Shown: positions 43,703 to 53,862 of the stretch, piece by piece
Layout: each line of letters begins with the position of its first letter
Numbering within the stretch: the first letter of the stretch is position 1
Source: Bowmanella yangjiangensis
GTDB lineage: Bacteria; Pseudomonadota; Gammaproteobacteria; Enterobacterales; Alteromonadaceae
Assembly: GCF_017255015.1 (NCBI RefSeq)
Contig: NZ_JAFKCS010000006.1
Span: 171,765 to 235,764, forward strand
Direction of reading: 5' to 3'
Length of the DNA: 64,000 nt
Translations under genes and position numbers: made by a program
Notes under the pieces: generated by a model
The model's database searches: none
What the model was told of the DNA's origin: nothing
What the model saw: only the letters and a program-made list of their open reading frames with translations

Positions 43703-44866
43703 ATGAAAAAATTAGTCATCCTGACCGCCATTATTGGCGGTCTGGGAGCCTTGGTTGCCTATAAGCATTTTGTCGGCAATCAGGGCCAGGTAACGGTAGA
43801 GGCTGCCTCTGTCAGCCAGGGAGTACTGAGTGATACCATTCTGGCCTCAGGAAATCTGGTGTTTAAATCACAAATTCAGATCCGTTCTGAAGTAACAGGC
43901 ACGGTTCAGAACGTACTGGTAGAGGAAGGTCAGCAAGTACAACAAGGCGAGGTGCTGATGCGCCTCGACCCTACCGCTTTTAATGCCGATGTGGAAAGTT
44001 ACCAGGCTGCTGTTGATGCGCGGCGCATAGAAATTCAGCGCACTCAGGCGGTAGAAGCCGATCTGCAGCGCCAGGTTGAACGCAATCGCAGTTTACTGGC
44101 GCAAAAGCTGGTTCAGCAGGAAACCGTGGATGCCCTGCAAAGCCAACTGGATATTGCGCATATCAATACAGAGGCTGCCCAGGCACAACTTGAGCAAGCC
44201 GAAGCCGCATTGGTTTTGGCCAAAGACCGACTACGCAAAACCGTATTCGTCGCCGCCATGGATGGGCTGTTAGCCTCGGTAGATATTAAAACCGGCGAAA
44301 CCGTGATTGCCGGCACCACCAATATCGTAGGCTCAGATCTCATGGTGTTGGCTGATCCCAGTGCCATTTTGGCCGAGCTTAGGGTCGATGAGGCGGATAT
44401 TTCAAGGGTTGCCTTAGGACAAACAGCAGAAATTTTTGCCGCAGCTCTGCCCAAAACCCCCATTACCGGCGAAGTCATTTCCATCGGCACGTCGGCTAAG
44501 CGCCTATCCAGCGGCGAAGGACTGGCTTTCAGGGTCAAGGTATTGCTTAACCCTGGTGAGCATAAATTGTATCCCGGAATGAGCTGTCGGGCAGAAATCA
44601 TCACCAGTCAGGGGGAAGCAACGTTGAACGTACCTGTCGCTGCTATTCAGGAAGAGCAAGGTAAGTCTTTTGTTTGGCGCGTAGATGATGATAACCGCCT
44701 TGCCAAGGTGTGGGTGACTACCGGTATGGCTACCGACATCCAGCAGGCTGTGTTATCCGGCTTGCAGGACATGCACAAAGTGGTGGTGGGACCATCGCGG
44801 CTATTCAGTCAGTTTAAGGAAGGACAGCAGGTACAACTTAAGCAGGGTGCTGACAGTGACCTATGA
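43703..44866 (+). CDS. MacA-like periplasmic adaptor of an ABC exporter
   Basis: A 387-residue HlyD/RND-type adaptor. It shows one N-terminal anchor ([20 protein letters not shown]), the lipoyl half-motifs [32 protein letters not shown] and [23 protein letters not shown], a helical hairpin between them (residues about 90-170) and a beta-barrel. It bridges the inner-membrane MacB-type transporter to an outer-membrane channel. Its stop overlaps the start of the ATPase gene. No TolC-like gene is in the window. Confidence 0.9.
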   Translation: MKKLVILTAIIGGLGALVAYKHFVGNQGQVTVEAASVSQGVLSDTILASGNLVFKSQIQIRSEVTGTVQNVLVEEGQQVQQGEVLMRLDPTAFNADVESYQAAVDARRIEIQRTQAVEADLQRQVERNRSLLAQKLVQQETVDALQSQLDIAHINTEAAQAQLEQAEAALVLAKDRLRKTVFVAAMDGLLASVDIKTGETVIAGTTNIVGSDLMVLADPSAILAELRVDEADISRVALGQTAEIFAAALPKTPITGEVISIGTSAKRLSSGEGLAFRVKVLLNPGEHKLYPGMSCRAEIITSQGEATLNVPVAAIQEEQGKSFVWRVDDDNRLAKVWVTTGMATDIQQAVLSGLQDMHKVVVGPSRLFSQFKEGQQVQLKQGADSDL

Positions 44867-45578
44867 CGACCAGGTAATCAAGCTGAGCAATATCAGCAAG
44901 CGCTATGAGATGGGCGGTGAGCAGTTTTACGCTTTGCGTGACATCAATCTGCATATCACTCGCAACGATTATGTGGCGATCATCGGTCCGTCGGGCTCAG
45001 GCAAGTCGACCCTGATGAATATACTTGGCTGTCTGGATATTCCCAGCAGCGGCGAATACCTGCTGGACGACCAGCCCGTGGCGAGTATGGATGAAGCTGA
45101 GCTGGCGAAAATTCGTAACCAAAGCGTCGGTTTTATTTTTCAGAGTTTCAATCTGTTACCTCGCGCCACTGTGCTCGCTAATGTCATGCAGCCACTGGTA
45201 TATCGCATGCTACCAACGTCGGAACGGCAGAATATGGCTAAACAGGCCCTGCAGCGGGTCGGGCTGGCCGATAAACTCGGGCATTTCCCCAACCAACTAT
45301 CCGGTGGTCAGCGCCAGCGAGTAGCCATCGCGCGCGCGCTGGTCACCAAGCCGGCGATTTTACTGGGTGATGAGCCGACAGGTAATCTGGACAGTAAAAC
45401 CACCCAGGACATTATGAAGCTGTTTGATGAACTGCATCGGGAAGGCCATACCATAGTGCTAGTAACCCACGAGCAGGAAATTGCCGACCATTGTCAAAGG
45501 GTCATCCGCTTGGTGGACGGCAAGGTGGCCAAAGACAGTCGCAATGACGCTGCACAGAGGGAGAGACTGCATGTTTAG
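44856..45578 (+). CDS. MacB-type ABC transporter ATP-binding protein
   Basis: A 240-residue ABC ATPase of the MacB/LolD group: Walker [10 protein letters not shown], signature [15 protein letters not shown] and Walker [13 protein letters not shown]. Unlike E. coli MacB, ATPase and permease are separate proteins. GTG at 44856 is preferred over GTG at 44847 because AGGG is spaced better. It overlaps both neighbours, so adaptor, ATPase and permease form one operon. Confidence 0.93.
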   Translation: MTYDDQVIKLSNISKRYEMGGEQFYALRDINLHITRNDYVAIIGPSGSGKSTLMNILGCLDIPSSGEYLLDDQPVASMDEAELAKIRNQSVGFIFQSFNLLPRATVLANVMQPLVYRMLPTSERQNMAKQALQRVGLADKLGHFPNQLSGGQRQRVAIARALVTKPAILLGDEPTGNLDSKTTQDIMKLFDELHREGHTIVLVTHEQEIADHCQRVIRLVDGKVAKDSRNDAAQRERLHV

Positions 45579-46809
45579 CGGACTACATGCCGCCATTGAA
45601 GGCACCCGGGCAGCGCTTGCTTCCATTCGTGCCCATGCCATGCGAAGTGCGCTTACCACCTTAGGCATTGTTATCGGTGTGGCGGCAGTGATTACCGTAG
45701 TGGCGGTCATGGAAGGTTTGAGCTCCAGTATTGATGCACAGCTTGATGATCTTGGTAGCGATATGGTGACGTTACGTGCCACCACGTCGCAGGAACAAGC
45801 CATGCTGGGGTTTTCTAACAAACTGAGCTACGACGACTTTCTGGTGCTTAAAGCCAAGGTCAAAGACGTGGAGGATATGAGCGCCAGTATGCAGGCGTTT
45901 AGCTTTGGTAGCACCGTCAGCTACGGTCGTGAAACCATCCAAACCCAGGTAATAGGCACCGACTCTGGCTATCAGAAGGTGATTAAAGTGTTCCCCCAAC
46001 AAGGACGTTTTATTCGTAGCACGGACGATGATCGTCGCCGCCGAGTGGTATTTATTGGCGAGTCAGCACGGAAGAAGCTAAAACTTCCGGATAATCCCAT
46101 AGGTGAATTTATCAGCCTGTCTGGGGAATGGTTTCGCATTATCGGTGTAGCAGAAGAGCGAGGCTCACTGTTTGGTTTTGATCAGGACAACTATATTATT
46201 GCTCCGTTCTCTACTATGGCATCCCTGGCTGGCGCCAGAGTAACAGAGAACATTGATATTCTGTTCAGACCCGCAGCGGGAGCGGATCTGGACAATGTGC
46301 AGACCCAAATCCGGCAAATTCTGCGTAAACGCCATCATCTTTCCGGTGACGATAAGGATGACTTTGAATTTATCACCGCCAAGAAAACCAAAGAGAGCTT
46401 TGCCAAAGTCACAACCTCGGTAACCTTGGTAGCCGGTGGTGTAGTGGGTATCAGCCTGCTGGTGGGCGGTATCGGTGTGATGAATATTATGCTGGTATCG
46501 GTTACCGAGCGGACTCGTGAGATTGGTATCAATAAAGCGCTGGGGGCCACTCCCAACTTTATTATGCTGCAGTTTCTGGTCGAAGCCCTGGTCTTATCAT
46601 TATTTGGCGGCATTATTGGCTTGTTGCTCGGCTGGGGGCTGGCAGTCTTTATCTCCATGCTGATGCCCAGCATGCCGGGGGCATTGGTACCGGGTTGGGC
46701 AATTGCCCTGTCCTTTGGTTTTACCACGGCGATCGGCGTGATATTCGGCCTGATGCCAGCGGTCAAAGCCGCCAAGCTCAATCCCATCGACGCCTTGCGT
46801 TACGAATAA
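45571..46809 (+). CDS. MacB-type ABC transporter permease
   Basis: A 412-residue permease with the MacB layout: an N-terminal helix ([19 protein letters not shown]), a large periplasmic domain (residues about 50-270, [17 protein letters not shown] onwards) and three C-terminal helices with the conserved [16 protein letters not shown] loop. Together with the adaptor and ATPase it should export a peptide, lipid-like or antibiotic substrate from the periplasm. ATG at 45571 has GAGGGAGA upstream. Confidence 0.92.
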   Translation: MFSGLHAAIEGTRAALASIRAHAMRSALTTLGIVIGVAAVITVVAVMEGLSSSIDAQLDDLGSDMVTLRATTSQEQAMLGFSNKLSYDDFLVLKAKVKDVEDMSASMQAFSFGSTVSYGRETIQTQVIGTDSGYQKVIKVFPQQGRFIRSTDDDRRRRVVFIGESARKKLKLPDNPIGEFISLSGEWFRIIGVAEERGSLFGFDQDNYIIAPFSTMASLAGARVTENIDILFRPAAGADLDNVQTQIRQILRKRHHLSGDDKDDFEFITAKKTKESFAKVTTSVTLVAGGVVGISLLVGGIGVMNIMLVSVTERTREIGINKALGATPNFIMLQFLVEALVLSLFGGIIGLLLGWGLAVFISMLMPSMPGALVPGWAIALSFGFTTAIGVIFGLMPAVKAAKLNPIDALRYE

Positions 46810-46816
46810 CACTTAT

Positions 46817-46848
46817 AAAAATGCCACGCTAAGCGCGGCATTTTTTTC
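46817..46848. terminator. Bidirectional terminator between the MacB-type operon and the thioredoxin-fold gene
   Basis: AATGCC-A-CGC pairs with GCG-C-GGCATT (46820-46829 with 46833-46842, one mismatch), with A-rich left and T7 right flanks. It suits both convergent transcripts. Confidence 0.8.
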
Positions 46849-46851
46849 GAC

Positions 46852-47772
46852 CTACATTACGTCTTGTATCTGCTGTAACAATTTATCAGGAGAAGCAAAG
46901 GAGTTAATTCTCAAAACCTCCTTACCCTCTTTAATGATCACCAGCGTTGGCATTTGATTAATACCGTAGCCGATTGCCGCATCCAGACTAGTGTCGATGG
47001 CAAGAGGATGTTTAGCCGCGAACTTCTCTCTGTATTCATTCAAGTCAGTCTGCCCGGTCCATAGCCGAGATACGATACCCAGGCTATGCACAGTAGGATA
47101 TGCCTCGCTTAGTTGATTGAAAAACTGCTGGCCTGCGATGCAATTCTGGCTTTGCTCAGGTCTGGAGTCTTTGAGATACCAATCACACCAAGTGGCAGTA
47201 AAATACAGCATCTGCGTGCCCTGCTTCTGGATGTCCAGATTTTGTTGCTCTCCATCAACCAGCGTAATCGCCGGTAGCTCGCTGGGCTGGCGAGCCGAGA
47301 CTAATGCAAGACGTTTATCCAATGTGGCATCGGCGTCATGGCCTTTATGTACTATACGTCCATCACGAGTAACCAAAATATGCCAGGGCGTACCCATTAG
47401 TCCAAAAGCCTGCGCCAGCTCCCCCGAATTGTCCTGAAGGATTGGCATGGTGAGTTCAAATCTATCTATAACCTCAGCCAGAGCATCCGGTGTTTCATTC
47501 ACGCCCAAATTAATGGATACGAACTTTACCTTATCGCCGTATTCTTCATAGGCGTGCTGAAAATGCGGCATCTGCTGCATACAAGGTACACACCAGGTTG
47601 CCCAGAATTTGACATACATGGGCGATTCACCAACTACGTCAGCATAAGACAATAATTCCCCGCTCACCGCCGTATAGTTTTTACTCTTTAGTACTTCAAG
47701 GGCTTCGCTTGCATACAGCTTACCTGTGTAGAGTAACGGCAGTAGCAAGGGAATATATTTAAAACTGGTCAT
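46852..47772 (-). CDS. Exported protein with two thioredoxin-like domains (TlpA-like)
   Basis: A 306-residue exported protein. The first TlpA/AhpC-type domain has the active site FWATWCVPCMQQM (Cys61, Cys64) and MGTPWHILVTRDGRIVHKG. The second has a WCDWYL sequence in FTATWCDWYLKDSR in place of CxxC, so it keeps at most one active-site Cys, plus a later Cys (QNCIAGQ). The signal peptide (LLLPLLYTGKLYA) sends it to the periplasm. Likely role: thiol reduction or delivery to an unknown client. AAAGGACG precedes the ATG. Confidence 0.85.
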   Translation of the reverse strand: MTSFKYIPLLLPLLYTGKLYASEALEVLKSKNYTAVSGELLSYADVVGESPMYVKFWATWCVPCMQQMPHFQHAYEEYGDKVKFVSINLGVNETPDALAEVIDRFELTMPILQDNSGELAQAFGLMGTPWHILVTRDGRIVHKGHDADATLDKRLALVSARQPSELPAITLVDGEQQNLDIQKQGTQMLYFTATWCDWYLKDSRPEQSQNCIAGQQFFNQLSEAYPTVHSLGIVSRLWTGQTDLNEYREKFAAKHPLAIDTSLDAAIGYGINQMPTLVIIKEGKEVLRINSFASPDKLLQQIQDVM

Positions 47773-47874
47773 AAATCGTCCTTTTAAACAAACATCTATG
47801 ACCAGTTTAGTGAAATGCTAAGCGTGGAAATTGTAAAAAACAGACATTCCCCTTTCTATCCACACAGGCGCGGA

Positions 47875-49338
47875 TCAAAGCGGGCTTAAGACGCTATCCA
47901 CCTGAAAACTGTCAGCCAGCGCAGGAAACTGATACAGGTTGGCTCGTTGGCGCCATTGTGCGGCAAGCTCAGCATTGCCTGCCGCTTCCCAGGCCTGGGC
48001 AAAATTAACAAAGGCAGGTAAAAGTTCGGCACGATTCTCCAGACGCTGCTTCCATAGCGCCATATACAACGGCGGAATGTAGGCTTGGTCGTGATATTCC
48101 ATAAAGGTTAAGCGGTCGCTGCCCTTGTAGGCCTGCATCTGATGATTGTTGCAAGTCCTGGCTTTAGCCATGGACCATTCCTCACCAGTTTTACGCCAAC
48201 CGTCAAGCTTCTCAGGTAGTTCCTCTGCTTCGGTCACAAAAACCAGATTCGGTGCATCGCTATAAGGATGGCAGACCATTTCGGCCATATCTGTAGACAG
48301 CGGATACTCATCCACGAAGCCGGCAAAATGTGCCAATTCATGCACAAACACCGAATAGGTGTCGCCTTGATCAAGATACATAATGCCATTGTGTACATTA
48401 GCCTTGCCACGCGGTGCCAGTACCATTAAGTGGGTAAAATCCTCAGCCAGGGGTAATCTGGACAACTGTCTGACATCACATCCCAAACGTCGATGGCTTT
48501 GCCAGTTTTCATCACACTTTACTTGTTTGGGCTTCACCCAAACCGGCTCCAGCAGACATATGGGGAGAGATTCGAGTCGCTCATCCTGTTTAAAGGATTG
48601 GCTCAATTGCGCCATCTGTTGCATGTTCTCTAATGACATCACCACAGGCTGCAGGCGGATCACACATTGATTCCTGGCCACGGCCAGCCCATTACCTTTG
48701 CGCTGCCAGTAACGGTTTATCCAATTTAGATAGTCCCCCGCTGCTGCAACGCCGTTATCCCGGGCATGGCTAAGCCAACTTTTAGCCTGCTTGTACTTAC
48801 CAATCCGCCACTCCAGCTTGGCCAACAGTAGTGCGCTGTTAGCGTCCCGCGGAGCGGCCTTTTCCAGCCAGACTTCGGCTTGCTCAGCTTGCTCCTCAAT
48901 CAGCAGCCATTGATACAATGAAATAATCGCGGGCAAGTAATCCTGCTCGGCAGCCAGTTCCAGCCAGCGACGTTTGTTCTCAGCAGAATCACTGAGTAAG
49001 GCCATTTCATGCTGAGCGGCAGCAAAGCCAGCCAATGCCGCCTTTGCCATCAAACGTTTATGTGGCGCTTCTTCTGTCTCGTTTAATGCCAGACGATAAT
49101 AAGAACGTGCATCACCAAGCTGTGCTGCTTGCCTAAGCCAATAAGGATCCTGATTTTGCTGTGCATATTCGCTCAGTGCACTGAGCGCTTCATCAGAGCC
49201 TACATTCACAGCTCGGAACAAAGAGGCAGGGTCGCTTTCCCCCTGCTTGAGCATTATGGGAATATATTGTTGCTGGCTGGCTACCGACAAACAGGCACCG
49301 CCAACAGCAATAATCAACAAACGCAAATACTTCAACAT
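47875..49338 (-). CDS. Sel1/TPR-repeat protein with M64-like metalloprotease motif
   Basis: A 487-residue exported protein. The first half is helical repeats of the Sel1/TPR kind (ALAGFAAAQHEMALL, LELAAEQDYLPAIISLYQWLL, WLEKAAPRDANSALLLAKLEWRIGKYKQA). The second half contains VFVHELAHFAGFVDEYP, a HExxHxxGxxDEY zinc motif close to that of M64 (IgA-type) peptidases. A cysteine-rich linker separates the two. Substrate unknown. It lies seven bases after nlpI, in the position where E. coli has deaD, so it is probably read through from nlpI. Confidence 0.7.
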   Translation of the reverse strand: MLKYLRLLIIAVGGACLSVASQQQYIPIMLKQGESDPASLFRAVNVGSDEALSALSEYAQQNQDPYWLRQAAQLGDARSYYRLALNETEEAPHKRLMAKAALAGFAAAQHEMALLSDSAENKRRWLELAAEQDYLPAIISLYQWLLIEEQAEQAEVWLEKAAPRDANSALLLAKLEWRIGKYKQAKSWLSHARDNGVAAAGDYLNWINRYWQRKGNGLAVARNQCVIRLQPVVMSLENMQQMAQLSQSFKQDERLESLPICLLEPVWVKPKQVKCDENWQSHRRLGCDVRQLSRLPLAEDFTHLMVLAPRGKANVHNGIMYLDQGDTYSVFVHELAHFAGFVDEYPLSTDMAEMVCHPYSDAPNLVFVTEAEELPEKLDGWRKTGEEWSMAKARTCNNHQMQAYKGSDRLTFMEYHDQAYIPPLYMALWKQRLENRAELLPAFVNFAQAWEAAGNAELAAQWRQRANLYQFPALADSFQVDSVLSPL

Positions 49339-49345
49339 ACTTTGC

Positions 49346-50251
49346 TTATCGTACCGGTTCGTCTTGCAGTGTTTTCTCGCGTAACAAATCTAACTCTAGT
49401 CTGGCATAACGGTGCTCGACAAACTCGTAAACATTGGTACTTAAAGAGAGCTTAAAGTAGTTTGACGCCACCCCTTTCTGACCTTTAGCCATATGGTATT
49501 TACCCAGATAGAAATAAGCTTCACACAAGCGATTAGCCAGCTCCTGCTGACTGCGCACACCCACCAGTAACTCGGACAACAACTGACGTTCAGAGATATC
49601 CCCCAGATACAGATCCACTAAGGCAACCGCCCAGTTGTCCTGTTTTAATTTGCTGCGGCTATCCCGCAACGTTTTAAGTGCCTGGGTTGCATCGACTTCC
49701 GTCTCAGCCAGATAAGCCCATACAGCGCGATAAGGGTCACTTTCATCACGATGATAAAAACGATTTAAGTCGTCAACCGCCAGTTCTGGACGACCACCGT
49801 AATACAGCGCGATGCCGCGATTCAGAAATGCAAAGTCGTGATTGGGGTCAATATCCAAAGTCGCATCAAAGGCTTCATAAGCCTGGATAAATTCCATATT
49901 CTGGGTGTGGTGAATTCCCATGAAATTATAGGCTTCGGCCATATCAGGGCGCAGTTTCAGCGCCATACTGAAATCAAATTGCGCCAGGCCATCTAAACCG
50001 ACACTGTCATACAACATGCCTCGCTGATAAAGCAGATCGGCACGCTGCGAATTATCCAGCTCGACCTGAGCCAAAATCTGACTGTACCTTGCCAGCGCCA
50101 TCTGGCTACGCATATTCGCCGGCATAGGTTCAACCAAAATAAGGTTGCCCATCTGCCCATTACCTGACTGACCATTAGGTACTGTGCTGCAGGCATTGCT
50201 ACCGATGACGGCAGCCACTAATAAAAATAATCTTGATAGCTTAATGATCAT
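49346..50251 (-). CDS. nlpI: Lipoprotein NlpI
   Basis: A 301-residue outer-membrane lipoprotein (lipobox SNAC, Cys21) with TPR repeats (QRADLLYQRGMLYDSVGLDGLAQFDFSMAL, AEAYNFMGIHHTQ, NHDFAFLNRGIALYYGG). In E. coli NlpI guides peptidoglycan endopeptidase turnover by the Prc protease. It follows pnp as in E. coli, with a terminator between them, which supports the name. Confidence 0.93.
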   Translation of the reverse strand: MIIKLSRLFLLVAAVIGSNACSTVPNGQSGNGQMGNLILVEPMPANMRSQMALARYSQILAQVELDNSQRADLLYQRGMLYDSVGLDGLAQFDFSMALKLRPDMAEAYNFMGIHHTQNMEFIQAYEAFDATLDIDPNHDFAFLNRGIALYYGGRPELAVDDLNRFYHRDESDPYRAVWAYLAETEVDATQALKTLRDSRSKLKQDNWAVALVDLYLGDISERQLLSELLVGVRSQQELANRLCEAYFYLGKYHMAKGQKGVASNYFKLSLSTNVYEFVEHRYARLELDLLREKTLQDEPVR

Positions 50252-50421
50252 CTAACCTGTCGCTTTCCTTTTAGGTGCGCCTTAATGCGGGAGACCTGTT
50301 AAGACTCCGGCCCAAATACCGGCAGCCAGTTATACCTGTTCTGGCTGTCCGCTTAAAGCCCCTTGCTGTATCAAATTATTGTTGCAGGCATGCGTAATGC
50401 CAAGGCCATGGCACAAATTAA

Positions 50422-50455
50422 AACGAAAAATGGCACCCCTTGGGTGCCATTTATT
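50422..50455 (-). terminator. Terminator of pnp
   Basis: TGGCACCC (50431-50438) and GGGTGCCA (50442-50449) form a perfect 8-bp stem. On the minus strand the run TTTTT follows. It lies about 35 bases after the pnp stop codon. Confidence 0.85.
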
Positions 50456-50484
50456 TTTCTTAATCAATCAGTTATGAAAGATTA

Positions 50485-52611
50485 TCAGTCCTGAGGCTGC
50501 TCTGCCTGAGACTCAGCAGGGGCTGCAGGTTTTTCCAGCAGTTCCTTAATGCTCAGACGGATACGGTTCTGGCGATCGATTTCCATGACCTTCACATCCA
50601 CCATCTGACCTTCGCTCAGGTAATCACTCACCTTGGCCACACGCTCATGAGCGATTTGGGAGATATGCACCAGACCTTCTTTACCTGGCAGTACTTCAAC
50701 AAAGGCGCCGAAGTCTACACAGCGGGTTACTTTACCATGGTAAGTTTTGCCCACTTCCACATCAGCAGTGATGCCTTCGATCATATCGATAGCAATCTGT
50801 GCCTTAGCGCGCTCGGTTGCGAAAATCTTGATAGTACCGTCATCTTCGATCTCGATGTTGGTATCAGACTTCTCAGTGATAGAACGAATAACCGCGCCAC
50901 CTTTACCGATAACTTCACGGATTTTGTCCTGATCGATCTTGATGGTGTAAATGCGTGGAGCAAACTCAGACATCTCTTCACGGTGTGAATTGATGGCTTT
51001 ATCCATCACACCCAGGATATGCAAACGGGCTTCTTTGGCCTGTTTCAGAGCGATTTGCATGATCTCTTTAGTGATACCTTCGATCTTGATGTCCATCTGC
51101 AACGCAGTAACACCCTCGGCAGTACCAGCGACTTTAAAGTCCATGTCACCCAGGTGATCTTCATCACCTAAAATGTCAGACAAAACAACGAACTTGTCGT
51201 CGCTCTTTACCAGACCCATAGCGATACCAGCAACAGATGCCTTAATTGGTACACCGGCGTCCATCAGTGCCAACGAGCTACCACATACGGAAGCCATAGA
51301 AGAAGAACCGTTTGACTCGGTGATTTCAGACACCACACGTACCACGTACGGGAATTCTTCTTCAGACGGCATTACCGCTTGAATACCGCGCTTAGCCAAA
51401 CGACCATGGCCGATTTCACGACGCTTGGGTGAACCCATCATACCGGTCTCGCCAACACAGTATGGAGGGAAGTTATAGTGCAGCATGAAACGGCTGTTGG
51501 TTAAACCACCCAGCTCGTCAATCATCTGCGCATCACGCTCTGTACCTAAAGTCGCTGTTACCAGCGCCTGAGTCTCACCACGGGTGAATAAGGCACTACC
51601 GTGAGTACGAGGCAGGATGCCGGTGGCTACGTCCAGAGCACGAATCATCTGCGGGTCACGACCATCGATACGTGGCTCACCGTTCAGAATACGTGAACGC
51701 ACTACGTCACTTTCCAGATCGTGTAGCAACTCTTTCAATTCTTTTGCATCTTGCTCTGGGCTTTCTTCCAGAATCTGTGCTGCCACTTTATCAGTCACAG
51801 CAGTGACTGCGTCTTTACGGGCCAGCTTGTCAGAAATCTGGTAAGCGGCAGTCATATCAGCTTCGGCCAGGGCTTTCACCTTAGCTTTCAGTTCTGTATT
51901 TTCCGCTTCTGGCTGCCAATCCCACTTAGGTGTATTTACTTCAGCGGCAAATTCGTTCACCGCGTTGATAACGGCTTGCAGCTCGTCGTGGCCGTACATT
52001 ACCGCGCCCAGCATCACTTCTTCAGACAATACGCTGGCTTCAGATTCAACCATCAATACCGCACTTTGCGTACCAGCAACTACCAAGTCTAGCTGGCTGT
52101 CAGCTTGCTCAGAATTACGGGTATTGAGGATATATTGACCGTCTTTATAACCTACACGTGCCGCACCAATTGGACCATTAAATGGAATACCGGAAATAGC
52201 CAACGCAGCAGACGTACCGATCATGGAGATCACATCAGTTGGGATATCAGGGTTAGCCGACATCACAGTAATAACAACCTGAACTTCGTTCTTGAAACCT
52301 TCTGGGAACAGCGGACGAATAGGGCGGTCAATCAGACGAGCAGTTAAGGTCTCGTTTTCAGAAGGACGGCCTTCACGCTTAAAGAAACCGCCAGGGATTT
52401 TACCGGCAGCATAGGTTTTCTCTTGATAATTGACCGTCAGAGGGAAGAAATCCTGATCGGCTTTGGCTTCTTTTTTACCTACTACGGTAACTAATACCGC
52501 AGTGTCATCCATGCTGGCCATAACAGCAGCAGTAGCCTGACGGGCAATAACGCCGGTTTCCAGTGTGATCTTGTGCTGACCATATTGGAAGGTTTTAGTA
52601 ATTGGAGTCAC
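50485..52611 (-). CDS. pnp: Polyribonucleotide nucleotidyltransferase (PNPase)
   Basis: A 708-residue 3'-5' phosphorolytic exoribonuclease and degradosome component. It shows two RNase PH domains ([46 protein letters not shown]), a KH domain ([16 protein letters not shown]) and an S1 domain ([29 protein letters not shown]). It starts with GTG preceded by AAGGAAAATTAA. In most gammaproteobacteria rpsO lies directly upstream; here the upstream gene is a yjbR-like one and a 248-bp gap holds no rpsO. Confidence 0.97.
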   Translation of the reverse strand: MTPITKTFQYGQHKITLETGVIARQATAAVMASMDDTAVLVTVVGKKEAKADQDFFPLTVNYQEKTYAAGKIPGGFFKREGRPSENETLTARLIDRPIRPLFPEGFKNEVQVVITVMSANPDIPTDVISMIGTSAALAISGIPFNGPIGAARVGYKDGQYILNTRNSEQADSQLDLVVAGTQSAVLMVESEASVLSEEVMLGAVMYGHDELQAVINAVNEFAAEVNTPKWDWQPEAENTELKAKVKALAEADMTAAYQISDKLARKDAVTAVTDKVAAQILEESPEQDAKELKELLHDLESDVVRSRILNGEPRIDGRDPQMIRALDVATGILPRTHGSALFTRGETQALVTATLGTERDAQMIDELGGLTNSRFMLHYNFPPYCVGETGMMGSPKRREIGHGRLAKRGIQAVMPSEEEFPYVVRVVSEITESNGSSSMASVCGSSLALMDAGVPIKASVAGIAMGLVKSDDKFVVLSDILGDEDHLGDMDFKVAGTAEGVTALQMDIKIEGITKEIMQIALKQAKEARLHILGVMDKAINSHREEMSEFAPRIYTIKIDQDKIREVIGKGGAVIRSITEKSDTNIEIEDDGTIKIFATERAKAQIAIDMIEGITADVEVGKTYHGKVTRCVDFGAFVEVLPGKEGLVHISQIAHERVAKVSDYLSEGQMVDVKVMEIDRQNRIRLSIKELLEKPAAPAESQAEQPQD

Positions 52612-52859
52612 TTAATTTTCCTTACATTAAGCCTGATGCCCAACAAAGTGACTGCGACTGGAAACTATTGATTTCACCAGTACAGCCCCTTGTCTCATGG
52701 CAGAGGCTTCTTACATTGAATGTTCATATATTCGCTTTTTAACGCGGCGCATAGTATAGCGAGGAAGATTTACCAATTCCATTAAACATTTATTTAGCTT
52801 GGGGTTAGTTTAAGTCGATATTCATGAGTAACTTGAACGTTGCTTGCACTTACAAATTG

Positions 52860-53243
52860 CTATACATCGAGCTGGAGTGCTTCTCCATATTTCGCCAATA
52901 GCCCCACACGATCCACTTTTTTAAGACCTTTCGCCACCAAAGCATAGGAATGGTCAATCATACGTTGAATTTCCCCAACGGGGATACTGCCGTCCAGTAG
53001 GATAGTGTTCCAATGCAATTTATTCATGTGGTAGCCGGGAATGACCGCACTAAACATGTCTCTGAGCATCATAGCCTGCTGAGGCTCGCATTTGAGATTC
53101 ATGCGCCCTTCCCCCTGTTCACTTGCCAGGGTCGCGAACATCTTGCCGCGAATTTTCATCACGGCAACATCCGGCCCGAATGGAAAATCCTCAACGGCTT
53201 CAGGCTTACCAAGTAAGTAACTACGAGCTTGCAGATAGTCCAT
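52860..53243 (-). CDS. MmcQ/YjbR family protein
   Basis: A 127-residue protein of the MmcQ/YjbR fold, which resembles the DNA-binding or double-psi type CyaY-like fold: VEDFPFGPDVAVMKIRGKMFATLA, LKCEPQQAMMLRDMF and GYHMNKLHWNTILLDGSIP. Function unknown. GAGG precedes the ATG. It occupies the place where the nusA-infB region is found in related genomes. Confidence 0.88.
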   Translation of the reverse strand: MDYLQARSYLLGKPEAVEDFPFGPDVAVMKIRGKMFATLASEQGEGRMNLKCEPQQAMMLRDMFSAVIPGYHMNKLHWNTILLDGSIPVGEIQRMIDHSYALVAKGLKKVDRVGLLAKYGEALQLDV

Positions 53244-53378
53244 GATCTATCCTCAGTGGGTTTTGAGAGTCAAATGCTGGCGGGAAACAGACAAAGTTGC
53301 AACTAGGTTGGCACAGTTTGATTAGGCCTTACATTGCATTAACCCTGTGACAGCGAACCAGATCAGATTCGCAAATGC

Positions 53379-53402
53379 AAAAAACCCGGCCTGGCCGGGT
53401 TC
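53379..53402 (-). terminator. Terminator after tRNA-Leu
   Basis: AACCCGGC and GCCGGGTT form a perfect stem (53383-53390 with 53394-53401). On the minus strand it is followed by TTTT then GC. It sits nine bases after the tRNA 3' end, closing the secG-tRNA-Leu transcript. Confidence 0.8.
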
Positions 53403-53410
53403 TTTTAATT

Positions 53411-53495
53411 TGGTGCGGATGGCGAGACTCGAACTCGCACGTCTTGCGACACCACCCCCTCAAGATGGCGTGTCTACCAATTCCACCACATCCGC
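53411..53495 (-). tRNA. leuU: tRNA-Leu (anticodon GAG)
   Basis: An 85-nt class II tRNA with the CCA encoded. The acceptor GCGGATG pairs with CATCCGC, the D arm is GTGGAATTGGTAGACAC, the anticodon loop TTGAGGG has anticodon GAG, there is a variable arm, and the T arm holds GTTCGAGTC. It lies 15 bp after secG, the same order as E. coli leuU after secG. Confidence 0.96.
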
Positions 53496-53510
53496 GAAAT
53501 TTTAACGTTT

Positions 53511-53849
53511 TTAGTTAGGCACGTCAGTAGGCTGTGTTTTCTCAACAGGTACGTCGGTATCAGCTGGCTGAGTAACAGGCACTTCCAAATTTTCCCACTC
53601 GTCTACCTGCTTTTCTTTCCCTGCCGTCATTGCACCCAGAATCAAACTGATTGCAAAAAACAGCGTCGCCAGAATGGCAGTGGAGCGGCTCAGGAAATTA
53701 CCAGAACCAGAAGCACCAAATACAGTGTTAGATGCGCCAGCACCAAAAGATGCACCCATATCGGCACCTTTACCGCGCTGAATCAACACCAGCCCAATCA
53801 AGGCTAATGAAATCAGCAGATAAATCACCATCAATACTTCGTAAAGCAT
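53511..53849 (-). CDS. secG: Protein-export membrane protein SecG
   Basis: A 112-residue subunit of the SecYEG translocon with two membrane helices (VLMVIYLLISLALIGLVLIQRG and STAILATLFFAISLILGAM). The conserved cytosolic loop GADMGASFGAGASNTVFGASGSGNFLSR lies between them. The acidic tail (EWENLEVPVTQPADTDVPVEK) is normal. It lies 13 bp after tpiA on the same transcript. Confidence 0.95.
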   Translation of the reverse strand: MLYEVLMVIYLLISLALIGLVLIQRGKGADMGASFGAGASNTVFGASGSGNFLSRSTAILATLFFAISLILGAMTAGKEKQVDEWENLEVPVTQPADTDVPVEKTQPTDVPN

Positions 53850-53862
53850 GCTTTACCTCAAT

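Noticed and set aside
52612..52859. rpsO hidden in the gap upstream of pnp
   Set aside because: Read in all minus-strand frames; no S15 signature and stop codons throughout. Only a TATACT with GC-rich discriminator stands out, without a matching -35.
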